Positions 26,522 to 36,093 are shown, counted from the stretch's first letter. The stretch: DNA of 48,793 bases from JAAELZ01 sp965237485 (GCA_965237485.1 CBDEFQ010000001.1:1-48793); one strand, 5' to 3'. The notes: generated from the sequence alone by a model not told the origin. Program-made: numbers and translations.

Positions 26522-26953
26522 ATGAAACGGTTGTACTTAATTTGGTTTTTCGCTGCGTTATTTTACGTGGCTCCAATAAACGCTGCGGAAGAAATTACCG
26601 TGTATAAATCACCTACCTGTGATTGCTGCCAAGGCTGGATACACTACCTTGAAGACAATGGCTTTGCAGTAGAAGCTCACGATATTGAGAATATGAGTGA
26701 AATAAAAAGCCGTTATGGTGTTAACCAGGAGGTAAAGTCATGTCACACTGCCATAATTGACGGATATGTGGTGGAAGGCCATGTACCCGTTGAGGGTATT
26801 AAGCGTCTTGTTGCTGAAAAGCCCGATATCGTGGGTATTAGCGCACCGGGCATGCCAATGATGTCGCCTGGTATGGCTAGCCTTATCCCTAAAGGTTGTG
26901 ATGTTATTCAGTTCGATAAAAACAATAACACTGAGGTCTTTAGCGAATATTAG
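26522..26953 (+). CDS. DUF411 periplasmic metal-binding protein
   Basis: 143 residues. Signal peptide MKRLYLIWFFAALFYVAPINA, then a compact thioredoxin-like DUF411 domain with YKSPTCDCCQGWIHYLEDNG (CxCC at about 33-36), the VKSCHTAIIDGYVVEGHVP block and APGMPMMSPGM (Met-rich loop). DUF411 proteins are often found beside copper export genes and are thought to bind copper in the periplasm. All Cys, His and Met residues of the family pattern are present and the frame is intact. Before the IS1380-a inversion the cupredoxin/DUF4142 operon pointed the same way in this neighbourhood, consistent with a copper-linked locus (inference). Confidence 0.9.
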   Translation: MKRLYLIWFFAALFYVAPINAAEEITVYKSPTCDCCQGWIHYLEDNGFAVEAHDIENMSEIKSRYGVNQEVKSCHTAIIDGYVVEGHVPVEGIKRLVAEKPDIVGISAPGMPMMSPGMASLIPKGCDVIQFDKNNNTEVFSEY

Positions 26954-26986
26954 TCGAGTTACCGCTGGCCCATTGATCTCAATAGT

Positions 26987-27019
26987 AGGACTAGAGCTAG
27001 CATTTAAACAGAAACTTAC
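26987..27019 (+). repeat. Inverted repeat arm 1 around the AraC-DUF4345-DUF1772 cassette
   Basis: The core AGCATTTAAACAGAAACTTA (to C at 27019) occurs in inverted orientation at 43659-43679. The match extends outward through AGGACT.G.G and inward weakly through TTGAA. Arm 1 lies 149 bp beyond the stop of DUF1772 (27168). Confidence 0.65.
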
Positions 27020-27167
27020 AGTTTTGAACTAAATCGTTTTCAGAAGGGGACGAAAACCCCACGCTAAGGTTTAAGTAACTGTCTCTCGCAGCCCCTAACG
27101 GTCTTTGATGTGATCTTCGTACTTACTTTAAGCGTACTAGAATTGGGTACATGACCAACGTGGTTAG

Positions 27168-27340
27168 CTATAAGTCCAATGAAAACGCAGCTGCCAAGAA
27201 GCAGAGAGCTGAGGCGAAAGCGGCAGAACCACGGATATGATTCCAGAAGGTCCAGTGCGGGATAAATTTTGGCCACCAAGTATGCGCCACCGCACTCTCA
27301 GCATTCATGGCGTCGAGCCGATTGTTCATAGGCACATTAA
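27168..27340 (-). pseudogene. DUF1772 membrane protein, 3' part
   Basis: After removal of IS5-b copy 2 the frame continues LMFNVPMNNRLDAMNAESAV, then WWPKFIPHWTFWNHIRGSAA and a final hydrophobic helix to TAG 27168-27170. NVPxNxxL and W..W...NHxR..A are hallmarks of DUF1772 proteins. See 39500-39616 for the start. Confidence 0.85.
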
Positions 27341-28516
27341 GGGCTCGTCGGTTAATACAATTTCAAACAGGGTTTTCGCCGAAGTCGCTTTTAGTTTGCT
27401 CAGCAACGCGTTTTTTGTGCAATAAACCGTCTATTAGCAGCCATTTTGCCACCAATAGACGGATCTATCCCTAGGCCGGCACCAATTCAACTCGTTCAAC
27501 TCCCAATGCCATTAATCGCTTAAGGTTAAAACATAAGCCCCTGATTCCAACTTGGAACTGGACTTTAGCCAACCCTTTATAACGAACTCGCTTATTGCGA
27601 TGAGCAAACACTCGCTCATATGGTGAACGAATTTTGCTAATCCAACGGTCTTTGTCTCTATTCTTGCCATGCATATTGTTCTTCTTGATTGTTGCATCAT
27701 GGCAACCGTTGCGCCTGAGCGTGGTTTTGGCCGGGCTCACGCAATAACCCTTGTCCGCATAAACAGCACCCGACTTAGGGCAAACATGCTTCAAGCCGCT
27801 TGCATCCGTTACCTCAGCCGAGGTGGCCGCTATTTTATTGATCAAGCCACTTTGCATATCCACTGATGCATGCTCTTTGTAACCATACCAATATTTGCTA
27901 TTTCCCTTGCACCCAAACCGTGCTTGCTTGTCCGCCGCAACTTTATCAACTGTCTTATTGTTGAACTCCTCTAATCCCATCTTTATCGCCTTATCTCTAT
28001 CATCCCAAGTGGTTAGCTTACTGACCAACTGGCTGGCATCGACAAATGTGAATACTTCTCGTACTAAGCCCATTGAAACTAACCCGCTCCGAACACGGTC
28101 AAATAAATTCATCATACCCCTGGTTCCAATGCGTGAGCGAAAATCACCAAAGTAACTATGATCAGGAGTGCTCTGTTCCAGTCCTGAATCACAAAACCAC
28201 TTAGCGGCCAGATTCTCTGATAAGTATCGCTCCATTTCTCTATCACTTAAATCTTCCATGAACTGAAGCACCAAGGCACGTAAGCCGAACTCAACACCTC
28301 GGCCTTTAGGGCCACGGGTGGCATATATTTTAGAGAAGGGTTTACTCAATGCACCAAAACATAATAGCTCATCGAGTTTACGGTAGGGATGTTCAGAGCT
28401 AACCAGAGAATCTAAGGTTAGGAACAGTTGGCTTTGATGACGTTTGCTCAAAATTGCAGGCTGACTAGAATTAGCCCATATTATCTCACGTATTCTATTA
28501 ATTATCCGACAAGCCC
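27341..28516 (-). mobile_element. IS5-b copy 2
   Basis: 1176 bp, GGGCTCGTCGGTTAATACAA to the complement of GGGCTTGTCGGATAATTAAT. TSD ATTAA at 27336-27340 and 28517-28521. It splits the DUF1772 gene. Confidence 0.95.
27471..28451 (-). CDS. IS5-b copy 2 transposase
   Basis: 326 residues from TTG 28451, with FVDASQLVSK, AVYADKGYCV and SPYERVFAHRNKRV. It carries the EVFTF/IAATSAE variants shared with copies 3 and 4. Full length, no lesion seen. Confidence 0.92.
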   Translation of the reverse strand: MSKRHQSQLFLTLDSLVSSEHPYRKLDELLCFGALSKPFSKIYATRGPKGRGVEFGLRALVLQFMEDLSDREMERYLSENLAAKWFCDSGLEQSTPDHSYFGDFRSRIGTRGMMNLFDRVRSGLVSMGLVREVFTFVDASQLVSKLTTWDDRDKAIKMGLEEFNNKTVDKVAADKQARFGCKGNSKYWYGYKEHASVDMQSGLINKIAATSAEVTDASGLKHVCPKSGAVYADKGYCVSPAKTTLRRNGCHDATIKKNNMHGKNRDKDRWISKIRSPYERVFAHRNKRVRYKGLAKVQFQVGIRGLCFNLKRLMALGVERVELVPA

Positions 28517-28729
28517 ATTAAACATTAGTGTCACCAGAAAAGTGCCGATCAGGTACAGTCCAGCTCCACATGCAACCCGCAACAATTCGGGACATTGCGC
28601 ATATTTCCATGTAATGACTACAAGTACGGGGGAAGCTACAGCCATACCAATCAGCATTACCATGAAGCTAGTTTTGAATACCTTACGGTTTATCCATTGC
28701 ATTGATTCGATGCCACCAGCAGGCTTTGT
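28517..28729 (-). pseudogene. DUF1772 membrane protein, middle part
   Basis: Reads PAGGIESMQWINRKVFKTSF, MLIGMAVASPVLVVITW (membrane helix) and LRVACGAGLYLIGTFLVTLM (second helix). It sits between IS5-b copy 2 and the IS21-b end. The bases 28724-28729 (CTTTGT) are the IS21-b TSD. Confidence 0.85.
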
Positions 28730-28822
28730 TGCGTATTTTTACAACCGTGGCCACCGAATTTTACGAAGCGTGGCCACTTGCACCAAGCCTTCAAACGGTC
28801 AAGTGATTTTAACGTAAAGTGG

Positions 28823-29568
28823 CTACACTTTGCTCTGTTGTGACTGGATTTTTCTCATCGATTCCCCCTCTAATTGTATTTTGTGCGCGTTGTGTAATAA
28901 GCGATCCAGAATCGCATCAGCCAAAGTGGCTTCACCAATCGCATCATGCCAATGTTGTGTGGGCAATTGACTGGTGATTAAGGTGGCACCATTACCGTGG
29001 CGATCTTCTATTATTTCTAATCGGTCATTACGGTTTTGCTGAGTCAGTGTATCCAAGCCCCAGTCATCGATAATCAATAGTTTGATTTTTGCTATTTGTG
29101 CCAGTAGCTTGGTGTAACTGCCATCACCATGGCTCAAGGTCATTGCTTCAAATAAGCGGCTAGCACGAATATATTTTGTGCTAATGCCGTGCTCACAAGC
29201 CGCTTGTCCTAACACACAGGCCAAGAAGGTTTTGCCGGTGCCTGTAGGGCCTTGGATGATGACATTGCGGCTTTTGTTTACCCCGTCTAGGCCAGTAACT
29301 GCGCTACCGTGTCTTTGTGTAAACCTCGTCTAGTTCGGTAATCGATGTCGTCTGCTTGGGCGCGATATCGTAACTTCGCTTGCTTGAGTAAACGCGTGAC
29401 TTTGCGGTTATCCCGCACGGTGGCCTCGTGGTTTACGAGCAAACTGAGTCGTTCGATAAAGCCCAGCTCATCATAAGTGTTAGGTGGGTCGAACTGATAG
29501 CACAGTTGCTCGGCCATGCCCGTTAGGCGTAATTCATTCAGTTGGGTAAGGGTTTGTTGTGGAGTCAT
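28823..29568 (-). pseudogene. istB: IS21-b IstB, frameshifted
   Basis: Starts MTPQQTLTQLNELRLTGMAE at ATG 29568. After KDTVAQLLA a stop follows, because one base is missing. The shifted frame continues GLDGVNKSRNVIIQGPTGTG, giving Walker A GPTGTGKTF, Walker B LLIIDDWGLD, and ends RKIQSQQSKV at 28823. The lesion lies just before the nucleotide-binding site, so no functional ATPase. Confidence 0.88.
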
Positions 29569-29605
29569 AGTATTTTCCTGTTGGTTATAGATGAAATGGT
29601 TTGGG

Positions 29606-30101
29606 TTAATGGTAGTAATCGGCTCCGCGCACATTGGCATGGGTGCTTGGCAAAGTCTGTTGCTTATCGGGTTCGGTAGGTAGCTTGTCGAGACGGGTTT
29701 GTAGTATTGATGCAAGGTGTTTGTAATGCAGGCCGCCAATCTTCTCTGCGCGTAAACAGGCATTCTCTAAACGCGTCTTGCCGTATTTCTTGGCAAGGTT
29801 AAGAATGCCCAAACAAGCACGAGAACCATGTTCTGGATGGGGGCGATTTTCTAATTGATAACGCACCACGCGCTCTGTCGCCGCACCGACCTGACTTGCC
29901 CAATTAAGAAACCGATCAGGCGTCCACTCTTGGTGTTTAGCATGAGCTTTAGGCATGTGAGCGACATGGGTTGTGTGTCCGCCTTGGCCCATTGCTCGCG
30001 GATGTTGCGCGACACCCTTGCCTTGGTAGAACACATCAATACAGTGCTCGCCCACGTGTAACATTACTTCCTCGCCGCGCAATTGATAGGGAACCGAGTA
30101 A
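29606..30101 (-). pseudogene. istA: IS21-b IstA transposase, C-terminal part
   Basis: Continues YSVPYQLRGEEVMLHVGEHC after the IS3-b insertion (TSD TAA at 30099-30101). It contains VFYQGKGVAQHPRA and the usual IstA C-terminal helical region (FLNWASQVGAATERVVRYQL). Ends at 29606. The rest of the gene is at 36909-37060 and 38405-39312. Confidence 0.88.
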
Positions 30102-30153
30102 AGAAGTGGACCCGCTTTTTAGGACAGATGGCTTAGGAGTTATTTTCAGCTGA

Positions 30154-30468
30154 TTAAGCAGCCAATTTCAGGCCGCGACATGGATCATACATCATGTCAG
30201 GGACCATGCCCAATGTTTGATGTTTACGCTCTTGGTTGTAATAGTTTATCCAGGAGCCAATGCCGTCTTTTGCCTCTTTCATCGATTGGTAGGCTTGCAA
30301 ATAGACTTCCTCATATCTCACGCTGCGCCATAAGCGCTCAACAAATACATTGTCACGCCAAGCACCTTTGCCATCCATGCTGATGCGAATACCATTGTCT
30401 TTGAGTACACCGGTAAACGCCTCACTGGTAAATTGCGCACCTTGATCGCTGTTAAAGATATCGGCTTG
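30154..30468 (-). pseudogene. IS3-b copy 1 OrfB, C-terminal fragment
   Basis: From DIFNSDQGAQFTSEAFTG (second catalytic Asp) through WRDNVFVERLWRSVRYEEV (Glu) to DPCRGLKLAA, stop near 30154. A base is missing near 30463 (GATATCGG against GATATCAGG). The N-terminal part is at 36149-36518. Confidence 0.88.
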
Positions 30469-30539
30469 GAGTTATGCCTGAAAGTGGTGTATGGAGTAGT
30501 TGACTAAAAGCGGCGTATCGGGATGAATTGAGTTTACAA

Positions 30540-31810
30540 CACTGCTGTCCCGTTAACACTAAAGAAACAGGCCTGATTTTCTCTCAATTTGATAAAATAC
30601 GTTTAGCGATAAACCGTTGAATCAAATAGGAAAATCAGACCATGTCACATTGTAATACCGTTCTAAATCAAATACTCAAAATTGTTCCGAGACATGAATT
30701 CGAGGCACTCGCAATTCAACATCATTCGGGGCGTTCATTCCGCAGAGCGTCTCGTTGGTCACAGTTCGTGAGCCTGAGTATAGCTCAATTGACTGGCCGT
30801 CATAGCTTGCGTGATATTGTTGATAATGTCAGTGCTCAATCACACCGCTTGTATCATCTTGGTAGTGCCGTGTTAACGCGGTCCAATCTTTCACGCATCA
30901 ATGAGAACAAGCCTTCGAGCCTTTATGAAGCGCTATTCTCTCAATTACTCAAGCGCTGTCAGAGCAAAACGCCAGGGCATAACTTTCGTTTCAAGAATCC
31001 CCTGTATTCGCTGGACTCATCTACCATTGATCTGTTATCGGTTTTCCCATGGGCAGACTTTCGATCAACTAAAGGGGCAATCAAACTGCATGTAGGCCTG
31101 AATCATGATGGTTACTTACCTGAGTTTGTTAATATCACCGAGGGTAAATGTGCTGATGTTACTGCAGGCAGGAAAGTAGCTTTCCCGAAAGGCAGCATTG
31201 TAGTTATTGATCGTGGATACAACGACTATGCCTGGTATAAGCAATTGAATGACAAGGGAATATACTTTGTCACACGATTAAAGAAGAATGCTGCATACCG
31301 CCTTATCAAGCGACATAGTGTACGCAAGGGAACGGGACTTAGCAGTGATCAAACGATTGAATTCACGGGGGTCAAAGCAGCAAAGGAGTGTTCGATTCGA
31401 TTACGCCGTATTGGTTATCGCGATGCCACTACAGGCAAGCATTATGTGTTTTTAACCAACCACTTTAAGCTCAGTGCTCAAACTATCGCCGATATTTATA
31501 AAGCCAGATGGCAGGTGGAATTATTCTTCAAGTGGATCAAGCAGAACTTAAAGGTGAAGTCATTTATCGGCACCAGCAAGAACGCAGTATTGACCCAAAT
31601 ATGGATTGCGTTATGTATTTACCTAATACTGATGTTCATCAAATTGCAGTCGAAGGCGGGCAAAACGATGCAACAAATATTGAGGGTATTGCAGCTTAAT
31701 TTGTTTGAAAAACGTGATTTAATGGCACTGTTGCGAGGGGACCCGATGCATCACCCAAACCTTAATCCTAATCAATTTTCGTTGCTGTGAAAGTTAACGG
31801 GACAGCAGTG
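30540..31810 (+). mobile_element. IS4-a copy 2
   Basis: 1271 bp with the same 18-bp ends as copy 1. TSD AGTTTACAA at 30531-30539 and 31811-31819. Inserted in the left untranslated part of IS256-b. Three bases shorter than copy 1 because one codon of the transposase is missing. Confidence 0.95.
30642..31790 (+). CDS. IS4-a copy 2 transposase
   Basis: 382 residues. Differs from copy 1 by loss of one Cys codon directly after the first catalytic Asp (STIDLLSVFPWA for STIDLCLSVFPWA) and a few substitutions. IVVIDRGYN and the YREK motif are intact. The single-residue deletion beside the active-site Asp may impair it. Confidence 0.9.
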   Translation: MSHCNTVLNQILKIVPRHEFEALAIQHHSGRSFRRASRWSQFVSLSIAQLTGRHSLRDIVDNVSAQSHRLYHLGSAVLTRSNLSRINENKPSSLYEALFSQLLKRCQSKTPGHNFRFKNPLYSLDSSTIDLLSVFPWADFRSTKGAIKLHVGLNHDGYLPEFVNITEGKCADVTAGRKVAFPKGSIVVIDRGYNDYAWYKQLNDKGIYFVTRLKKNAAYRLIKRHSVRKGTGLSSDQTIEFTGVKAAKECSIRLRRIGYRDATTGKHYVFLTNHFKLSAQTIADIYKARWQVELFFKWIKQNLKVKSFIGTSKNAVLTQIWIALCIYLILMFIKLQSKAGKTMQQILRVLQLNLFEKRDLMALLRGDPMHHPNLNPNQFSLL

Positions 31811-31849
31811 AGTTTACAACAACTTAAACTTCCACAGACATACGCCACT

Positions 31850-33106
31850 ATGAAACAGAATAAAATTATTTCCTTTGAAAAGCCAGAGCAAAGCATCGAT
31901 CCGCTGCAAGAATTGATTCGCAATGGCACTAGGCAACTCATTCAAACCGCGATCGAGAGTGAGTTATCTGAACTGCTGTATCGCAATTGTGACAAAGTCT
32001 CAGATTCAGGACACGCTGGTGTCGTTCGTAACGGCTATTTGCCAGAACGTGAACTGCAAACCGGGATCGGCCCAGTCAAAGTACGTATCCCCAAGGTGCG
32101 CTCCCGCACTGGAGTACCGATCACCTTTCGATCTGCTTTAGTGCCGCCGTATGTGCGTAAAACGAGAACACTAGAAGCGGCCTTGTCTTGGCTGTATCTC
32201 AAGGGTGTCAGCACTGGAGAAATGGGGGATGCACTGAGCGTGCTAGTGGGTCAATTAGCGACTGGGTTATCATCAAGCACAGTGAGTAAGCTCAAAGCAA
32301 CGTGGTCTCAGGAGTACAAGGATTGGAATAGAGAAGGTTTAGATCGAGATCGATGGGTTTATCTATGGGCGGACGGGATACACAGCGGCCTGCGCGGCGA
32401 TGAGGGCCGGCTCTGTGCCTTAGTTGTCATCGGAGTGAATGAGCGCGGTCACAAGAAATTACTGGCGATTGAAGACGGTGAGCGAGAGTCTACGCAGAGT
32501 TGGCGAGAGGTGTTGTTGGCACTCAAGGAGCGAGGCCTGAATCAACCAGAGCTGGGCATCGGTGATGGTGCTTTAGGCTTTTGGAATGCCCTGGAAGAAG
32601 TCTATCCTGGCACTAAACATCAACGGTGCCGGGTGCATAAAACGGCCAACGTGCTGAACAAGCTGCCTAAATCGGTGCAGCCCAAAGCAAAAGCAGCTCT
32701 GCATAACATTTGGCAGGAAGAAACCAAAGAAGCGGCGCAAAGCACCTATCAATTATTCATTAAAACCTGTCAAGACAAGTATCCAAAAGCCACGCAGTGC
32801 TTGGAAAAAGATCGCGAAGAGTTAATGACGTTCTACTCGTTCCCTGCCAAGCACTGGATGAGCATAGGTACTACGAATCCAATTGAATCAACATTCGCGA
32901 CTATCCGACACCGTACCAAACGATGCAAGGGATGTCTTAGCCGTGATGGCATGTTAAGTATGATGTTCAAGCTGGGTCAGTGCGCAGAGAAAAAGTGGAA
33001 CCGAATACGCGGGTTCGCCTATCTAGCAAAAGTGATTCAAGGGGTTCCATTTAAAGATGGAATAGAGCAAACTAATGACTACTCAGATCAAACCGAGGCC
33101 GCTTGA
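31850..33106 (+). CDS. IS256-b transposase (Mutator type)
   Basis: 418 residues from ATG 31850 (MKQNKIISFEKPEQSIDPLQ). The frame is open further upstream, but that part is IS4-a and IS256-b end sequence. The Transposase_mut domain shows YLWADGIHSGLRGD (Asp), GIGDGALGFWNALEEVYPG (Asp), the C...H block QRCRVHKTANVLNKLP and GTTNPIESTFATIRHRTKR (Glu). Complete, so probably active, though IS4-a now separates it from the left end and any promoter there. Confidence 0.92.
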   Translation: MKQNKIISFEKPEQSIDPLQELIRNGTRQLIQTAIESELSELLYRNCDKVSDSGHAGVVRNGYLPERELQTGIGPVKVRIPKVRSRTGVPITFRSALVPPYVRKTRTLEAALSWLYLKGVSTGEMGDALSVLVGQLATGLSSSTVSKLKATWSQEYKDWNREGLDRDRWVYLWADGIHSGLRGDEGRLCALVVIGVNERGHKKLLAIEDGERESTQSWREVLLALKERGLNQPELGIGDGALGFWNALEEVYPGTKHQRCRVHKTANVLNKLPKSVQPKAKAALHNIWQEETKEAAQSTYQLFIKTCQDKYPKATQCLEKDREELMTFYSFPAKHWMSIGTTNPIESTFATIRHRTKRCKGCLSRDGMLSMMFKLGQCAEKKWNRIRGFAYLAKVIQGVPFKDGIEQTNDYSDQTEAA

Positions 33107-33142
33107 AGAAAATGCCTCATACACCAGATTCGGGCATAACTC

Positions 33143-33552
33143 GGGAAAACCGATAAGCACAGATCAATGGTAGATGAGTCCAGCGAATACAGGGGATTCT
33201 TGAAACGAAAGTTATGCCCTGGCGTTTTGCTCTGACAGCACTTGAGTAATTGAGAGAATAGCGCTTCATAAAGGCTCGAAGGCTTGTTCTCATTGATGCG
33301 TGAAAGATTGGACCGCGTTAACACGGCACTACCAAGATGATACAAGCGGTGTGATTGAGCACTGACATTATCAACAATATCACGCAAGCTATGACGGCCA
33401 GTCAATTGAGCTATAGTCAGGCTCACGAACTGTGACCAACGAGACGCTCTGCGGAATGAACGCCCCGAATGATGTTGAATTGCGAGTGCCTCGAATTCAT
33501 GTCTCGGAACAATTTTGAGTATTTGATTTAGAACGGTATTACAATGTGACAT
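33143..33552 (-). pseudogene. IS4-a copy 3 transposase, N-terminal fragment
   Basis: Residues 1-136, MSHCNTVLNQILKIVPRHEF to DSSTIDLCLSVFP, retaining only the first catalytic Asp. The downstream residues in the open frame (SYARIWCMRHF...) are IS256-b end sequence. Inactive. Confidence 0.9.
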
Positions 33553-33654
33553 GGTCTGATTTTCCTATTTGATTCAACGGTTTATCGCTAAACGTATTTT
33601 ATCAAATTGAGAGAAAATCAGGCCTGTTTCTTTAGTGTTAACGGGACAGCAGTG
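33143..33654 (-). mobile_element. IS4-a copy 3, truncated
   Basis: Only the first 512 bp of the element (transposase start side) remain, ending in the terminal repeat ...GTTAACGGGACAGCAGTG at 33654. It is cut at GGGAAAACC by the right end of IS256-b. No TSD partner is available. Confidence 0.9.
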
Positions 33655-33817
33655 ACAATACATAGAAGATTGCCAGGTATGCTGCAGGCCTATTGAGTTC
33701 GAAATTTATATGGATTCAATGGGTTATCTAACGCTCAGTGCAAGGCATGAAAATGAGACTTAGTGCCTTAATATACAGCATCAAAATAGCTTGGCTAACG
33801 TTCAAAAGTACCTCGGT
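33655..33817 (+). other. Upstream region of the ompA-like gene
   Basis: Non-IS DNA directly after IS4-a copy 3. No promoter or operator could be fixed. A TTG at 33791 is in frame with ATG 33818 and might extend the protein by nine residues. Confidence 0.35.
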
Positions 33818-34094
33818 ATGATACAATTGATTGTCAACGATACCCCTTATAGTTTTAGTGAATTTAGATCGAATTTACCCCCATTTTGCAAGGCCTGGTG
33901 CAGCAACTTTAGTGCTACGGCGTTATTTTTGGCAGTACCACCAGCTATTGCGCAAGACTTGAATGAGACTGTATTTCCAGAAACAGTGGAGGAATACAAC
34001 GCCCAGATATTTAAATTGCTAGAGCAATTAAATAGTAAAGACCAAGAATTGGTTTCTAAGGATGAACAGATAGAAGTGTTAAACAAACGCATCA
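33818..34094 (+). pseudogene. OmpA-family envelope protein, N-terminal part
   Basis: A signal peptide precedes a likely cleavage at ATALFLAVPPAIA/QDLNE; a long coiled coil then begins (EEYNAQIFKLLEQLNSKDQE, VSKDEQIEVLNKRI). IS256-a copy 2 interrupts the frame. Removal of the element and one TSD (ACGCATCA) gives VLNKRIKAIQSRYDNENVLR with no frame change. Confidence 0.85.
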
Positions 34095-35488
34095 GATACT
34101 GTAACTTCAGGTATGGACTTTTATATTAGATAGAGCAGTATGGCCTTTTCCCCCTAGGGGGGGATTTTTTCGAATTTTTGATTTATTCAAATTTTCTATC
34201 TTGGTGTCTTGTAAGTTGAGCCATTTGTGCGTTCCCTGTTTTAAGCAATTAACATACTGGAGACACCCAAATGACCCAATCAAACAATAACGTATTTGAC
34301 GTAGTAGTGGAACACACATCTCAGAAGGCCCCGATGCCATGCGCCCCGTGCTCACCGCACTGCTCAATGAGGCGATGAAGATTGAAAGAGAGCCGTTTCC
34401 AGGCGCATCACACTATGAGCATAGTCAAGACCGGCCAGGGTTTGCCCATGGCTACCAGGATAAGCGTATCGATACGCAAGCCGGTACGCTCAATCTGCGT
34501 ATCCCAAAGACCGCTCAACACGTTGATGAACCTTTTTACCCTCAATCGCTAGAACGCGGCTTACGCAGCCAACGTGCGATGCTGCTGACCGTTGCTGAAA
34601 TGTACGTGACGGGCGTTAGCACGCGCCGAGTCGAAAAAGTCATGCAGAGCATGGGTATTGAAAGCATCTCCTCTACACCGGTCTCACGGGCTAACCAGAG
34701 CATGGATGAGGCGTTAAAAGTCTGGCGTGATCGTCCGTTGGGTAAAGTCTCTTACCTAATCCTTGATGCGCGTTATGAAAAGGTGCGTGAGGGCCACCAA
34801 GTGATTGATATGGCGGTGTTGAGTGCGGTGGGTGTATTGCCTTGTGGACGGCGTTGCGTATTAGGAACGGCAATGGCACTTAATGAAGCCGAGGTTAACT
34901 GGCGAGCGTTCCTCAAAGGCTTGGTTGACCGGGGCATACATGGTATTGAGTTTATTGTCAGTGATGATCACCGTGGCTTAAAAGCCGCTAGAAAGGCAGT
35001 GTTCCCAAGTATACCTTGGCAGCGTTGCCAGTTTCATCTGGCGCAGAATGCAATGCATCATGCCCCCAATCACAAGATCAAGCAGCGCATTGGTGGTGAG
35101 CTGCGTAGTGTTTGGAATGCACCCAATATGGCAGCTGCTCAGGTTAATCTAAAAGTCCTTGTGAGCCAGTACCAGGAAAAGCATGCTCACTGGGCGCAGT
35201 GGCTAGAAAACAATGTGCCTGAAGGGTTAAATGTGTTTGCCTTGCCAGATAGACACCAAAAGAAAATGCGAACCTCCAACCGCATTGAACGGACGGTTCA
35301 ACAAGAACTTAAGCGGCGAACCCGCTTGGTCAGAGTCTTTCCTAACCGAGAGGCTTGGTTACGATTAGTCAGTGCCATTCTGATTGAAATTGACGACGAA
35401 TGGGCTAATGCTAATCATCGATATATCGTGTGGAACGACAATGAGTCAACTTGCTAGACAAAAAGTCCATACCCAATGTTGCGTAATC
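34095..35488 (+). mobile_element. IS256-a copy 2
   Basis: 1394 bp, GATACTGTAACTTCAGGTAT to ...CCATACCCAATGTTGCGTAATC (the inner repeat GGTATGGACTTTT is common to both ends). Perfect 8-bp TSD ACGCATCA at 34087-34094 and 35489-35496. It holds a near-palindrome TTCCCCCTAGGGGG near 34149. This copy defines the true ends of the element. Confidence 0.95.
34339..35457 (+). CDS. IS256-a copy 2 transposase
   Basis: 372 residues from ATG 34339 (MRPVLTALLNEAMKIEREPF), with YLILDARYEKVREGH (Asp), IVSDDHRGLKAARKA (Asp), the QRCQFHLAQNAMHH block and TSNRIERTVQQELKRR (Glu). IS256 transposases usually have 20-30 residues more. An upstream ATG at 34271 (MTQSNNNVFDVVVEHTS) is out of frame because of a TC dinucleotide, so either the shorter start is used or the copy is impaired. 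Copy 1 shares the lesion. Confidence 0.82.
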   Translation: MRPVLTALLNEAMKIEREPFPGASHYEHSQDRPGFAHGYQDKRIDTQAGTLNLRIPKTAQHVDEPFYPQSLERGLRSQRAMLLTVAEMYVTGVSTRRVEKVMQSMGIESISSTPVSRANQSMDEALKVWRDRPLGKVSYLILDARYEKVREGHQVIDMAVLSAVGVLPCGRRCVLGTAMALNEAEVNWRAFLKGLVDRGIHGIEFIVSDDHRGLKAARKAVFPSIPWQRCQFHLAQNAMHHAPNHKIKQRIGGELRSVWNAPNMAAAQVNLKVLVSQYQEKHAHWAQWLENNVPEGLNVFALPDRHQKKMRTSNRIERTVQQELKRRTRLVRVFPNREAWLRLVSAILIEIDDEWANANHRYIVWNDNESTC

Positions 35489-35496
35489 ACGCATCA

Positions 35497-36093
35497 AGGC
35501 AATTCAATCACGTTATGATAACGAGAATGTGTTGCGTTTATTAGCCAGCAAACAGCTAAAAATTAACAAAGATGAGATCAAGCATTATCAGCACTCATCT
35601 AATAAGGCGAGTGAAAACTACAAAACACTGGCTGATCAGTTTCAAAGGTCGCAAGATCAACTTGCCCAGGTGCGGCAGAAATTCGCCAAGCTGGAAGCGG
35701 AAAATAAAGTACTTAAGGAGCGTAGCACTTCTTTACAAAGTGGCGATATGGATGCAAGTCCCGCCCAAAAAGCGGTGACTAAAAAATTAACCGTACCAGT
35801 AGATTTAGCGAACTCTAGCAACCAGCTCTTTGCTGGCGCAGTAGAATGGGTGTTAGAGGGCTTAGAGTTTGAAGCGAATTCTGCCCATATAAAGGTTAGC
35901 ACACAAACCACATTACAAGACTTGCTAGGGTACATGCAGAAAAACCCTGATAATCGCATATTTATAGGCAGGCATAGTGACAGCTCTGGCGACGATGAAA
36001 AAAATAGAGTGTTGTCAGAAGAACGCGCCGAGCAAGTTCATTTGTATCTAATTAAAAATGGGATTAATAATAAACGGGTTGTAAGCATGGGGT
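35497..36093 (+). pseudogene. OmpA-family envelope protein, C-terminal part
   Basis: Coiled coil (YKTLADQFQRSQDQLAQVRQ, KFAKLEAENKVLKERS), then an OmpA-like peptidoglycan-binding domain: GLEFEANSAHIKVSTQTTLQ, the strand DNRIFIGRHSDSSGDD (normally GHTD) and LSEERAEQVHLYLIKNGINN. It is cut at VVSMG by the left end of a second IS256-b copy, so the last part of the domain (usually ...GYGESxP...) is lost. The protein would have anchored the outer membrane or envelope to peptidoglycan. It sits inside IS21-b/IS3-b, so it must have been moved here. Confidence 0.85.

Larger units (their letters stand above)
30469..33142 (+). mobile_element. IS256-b (IS256 family), containing IS4-a copy 2
   Basis: Left end GAGTTATGCCTGAAAGTGGT, right end (complement) GAGTTATGCCCGAATCTGGT. 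Without IS4-a and its TSD it is 1394 bp. The 8-bp flanks do not match (TCGGCTTG left, GGGAAAAC right): the left is inside IS3-b and the right inside an IS4-a copy. The element is therefore a hybrid of two copies or a deletion endpoint. Confidence 0.85.

Noticed and set aside
27064..27279. 71-residue minus-strand frame with MVAKIYPALDLLESYPW
   Set aside because: The genuine frame here is the DUF1772 3' part ending at 27168, recovered after removing IS5-b copy 2; this one is a different frame of the same DNA.
34149..34165. CCCCCTAGGGGG palindrome as an operator or origin
   Set aside because: It is a constant part of IS256-a, present in both copies upstream of the transposase, so it belongs to the element.
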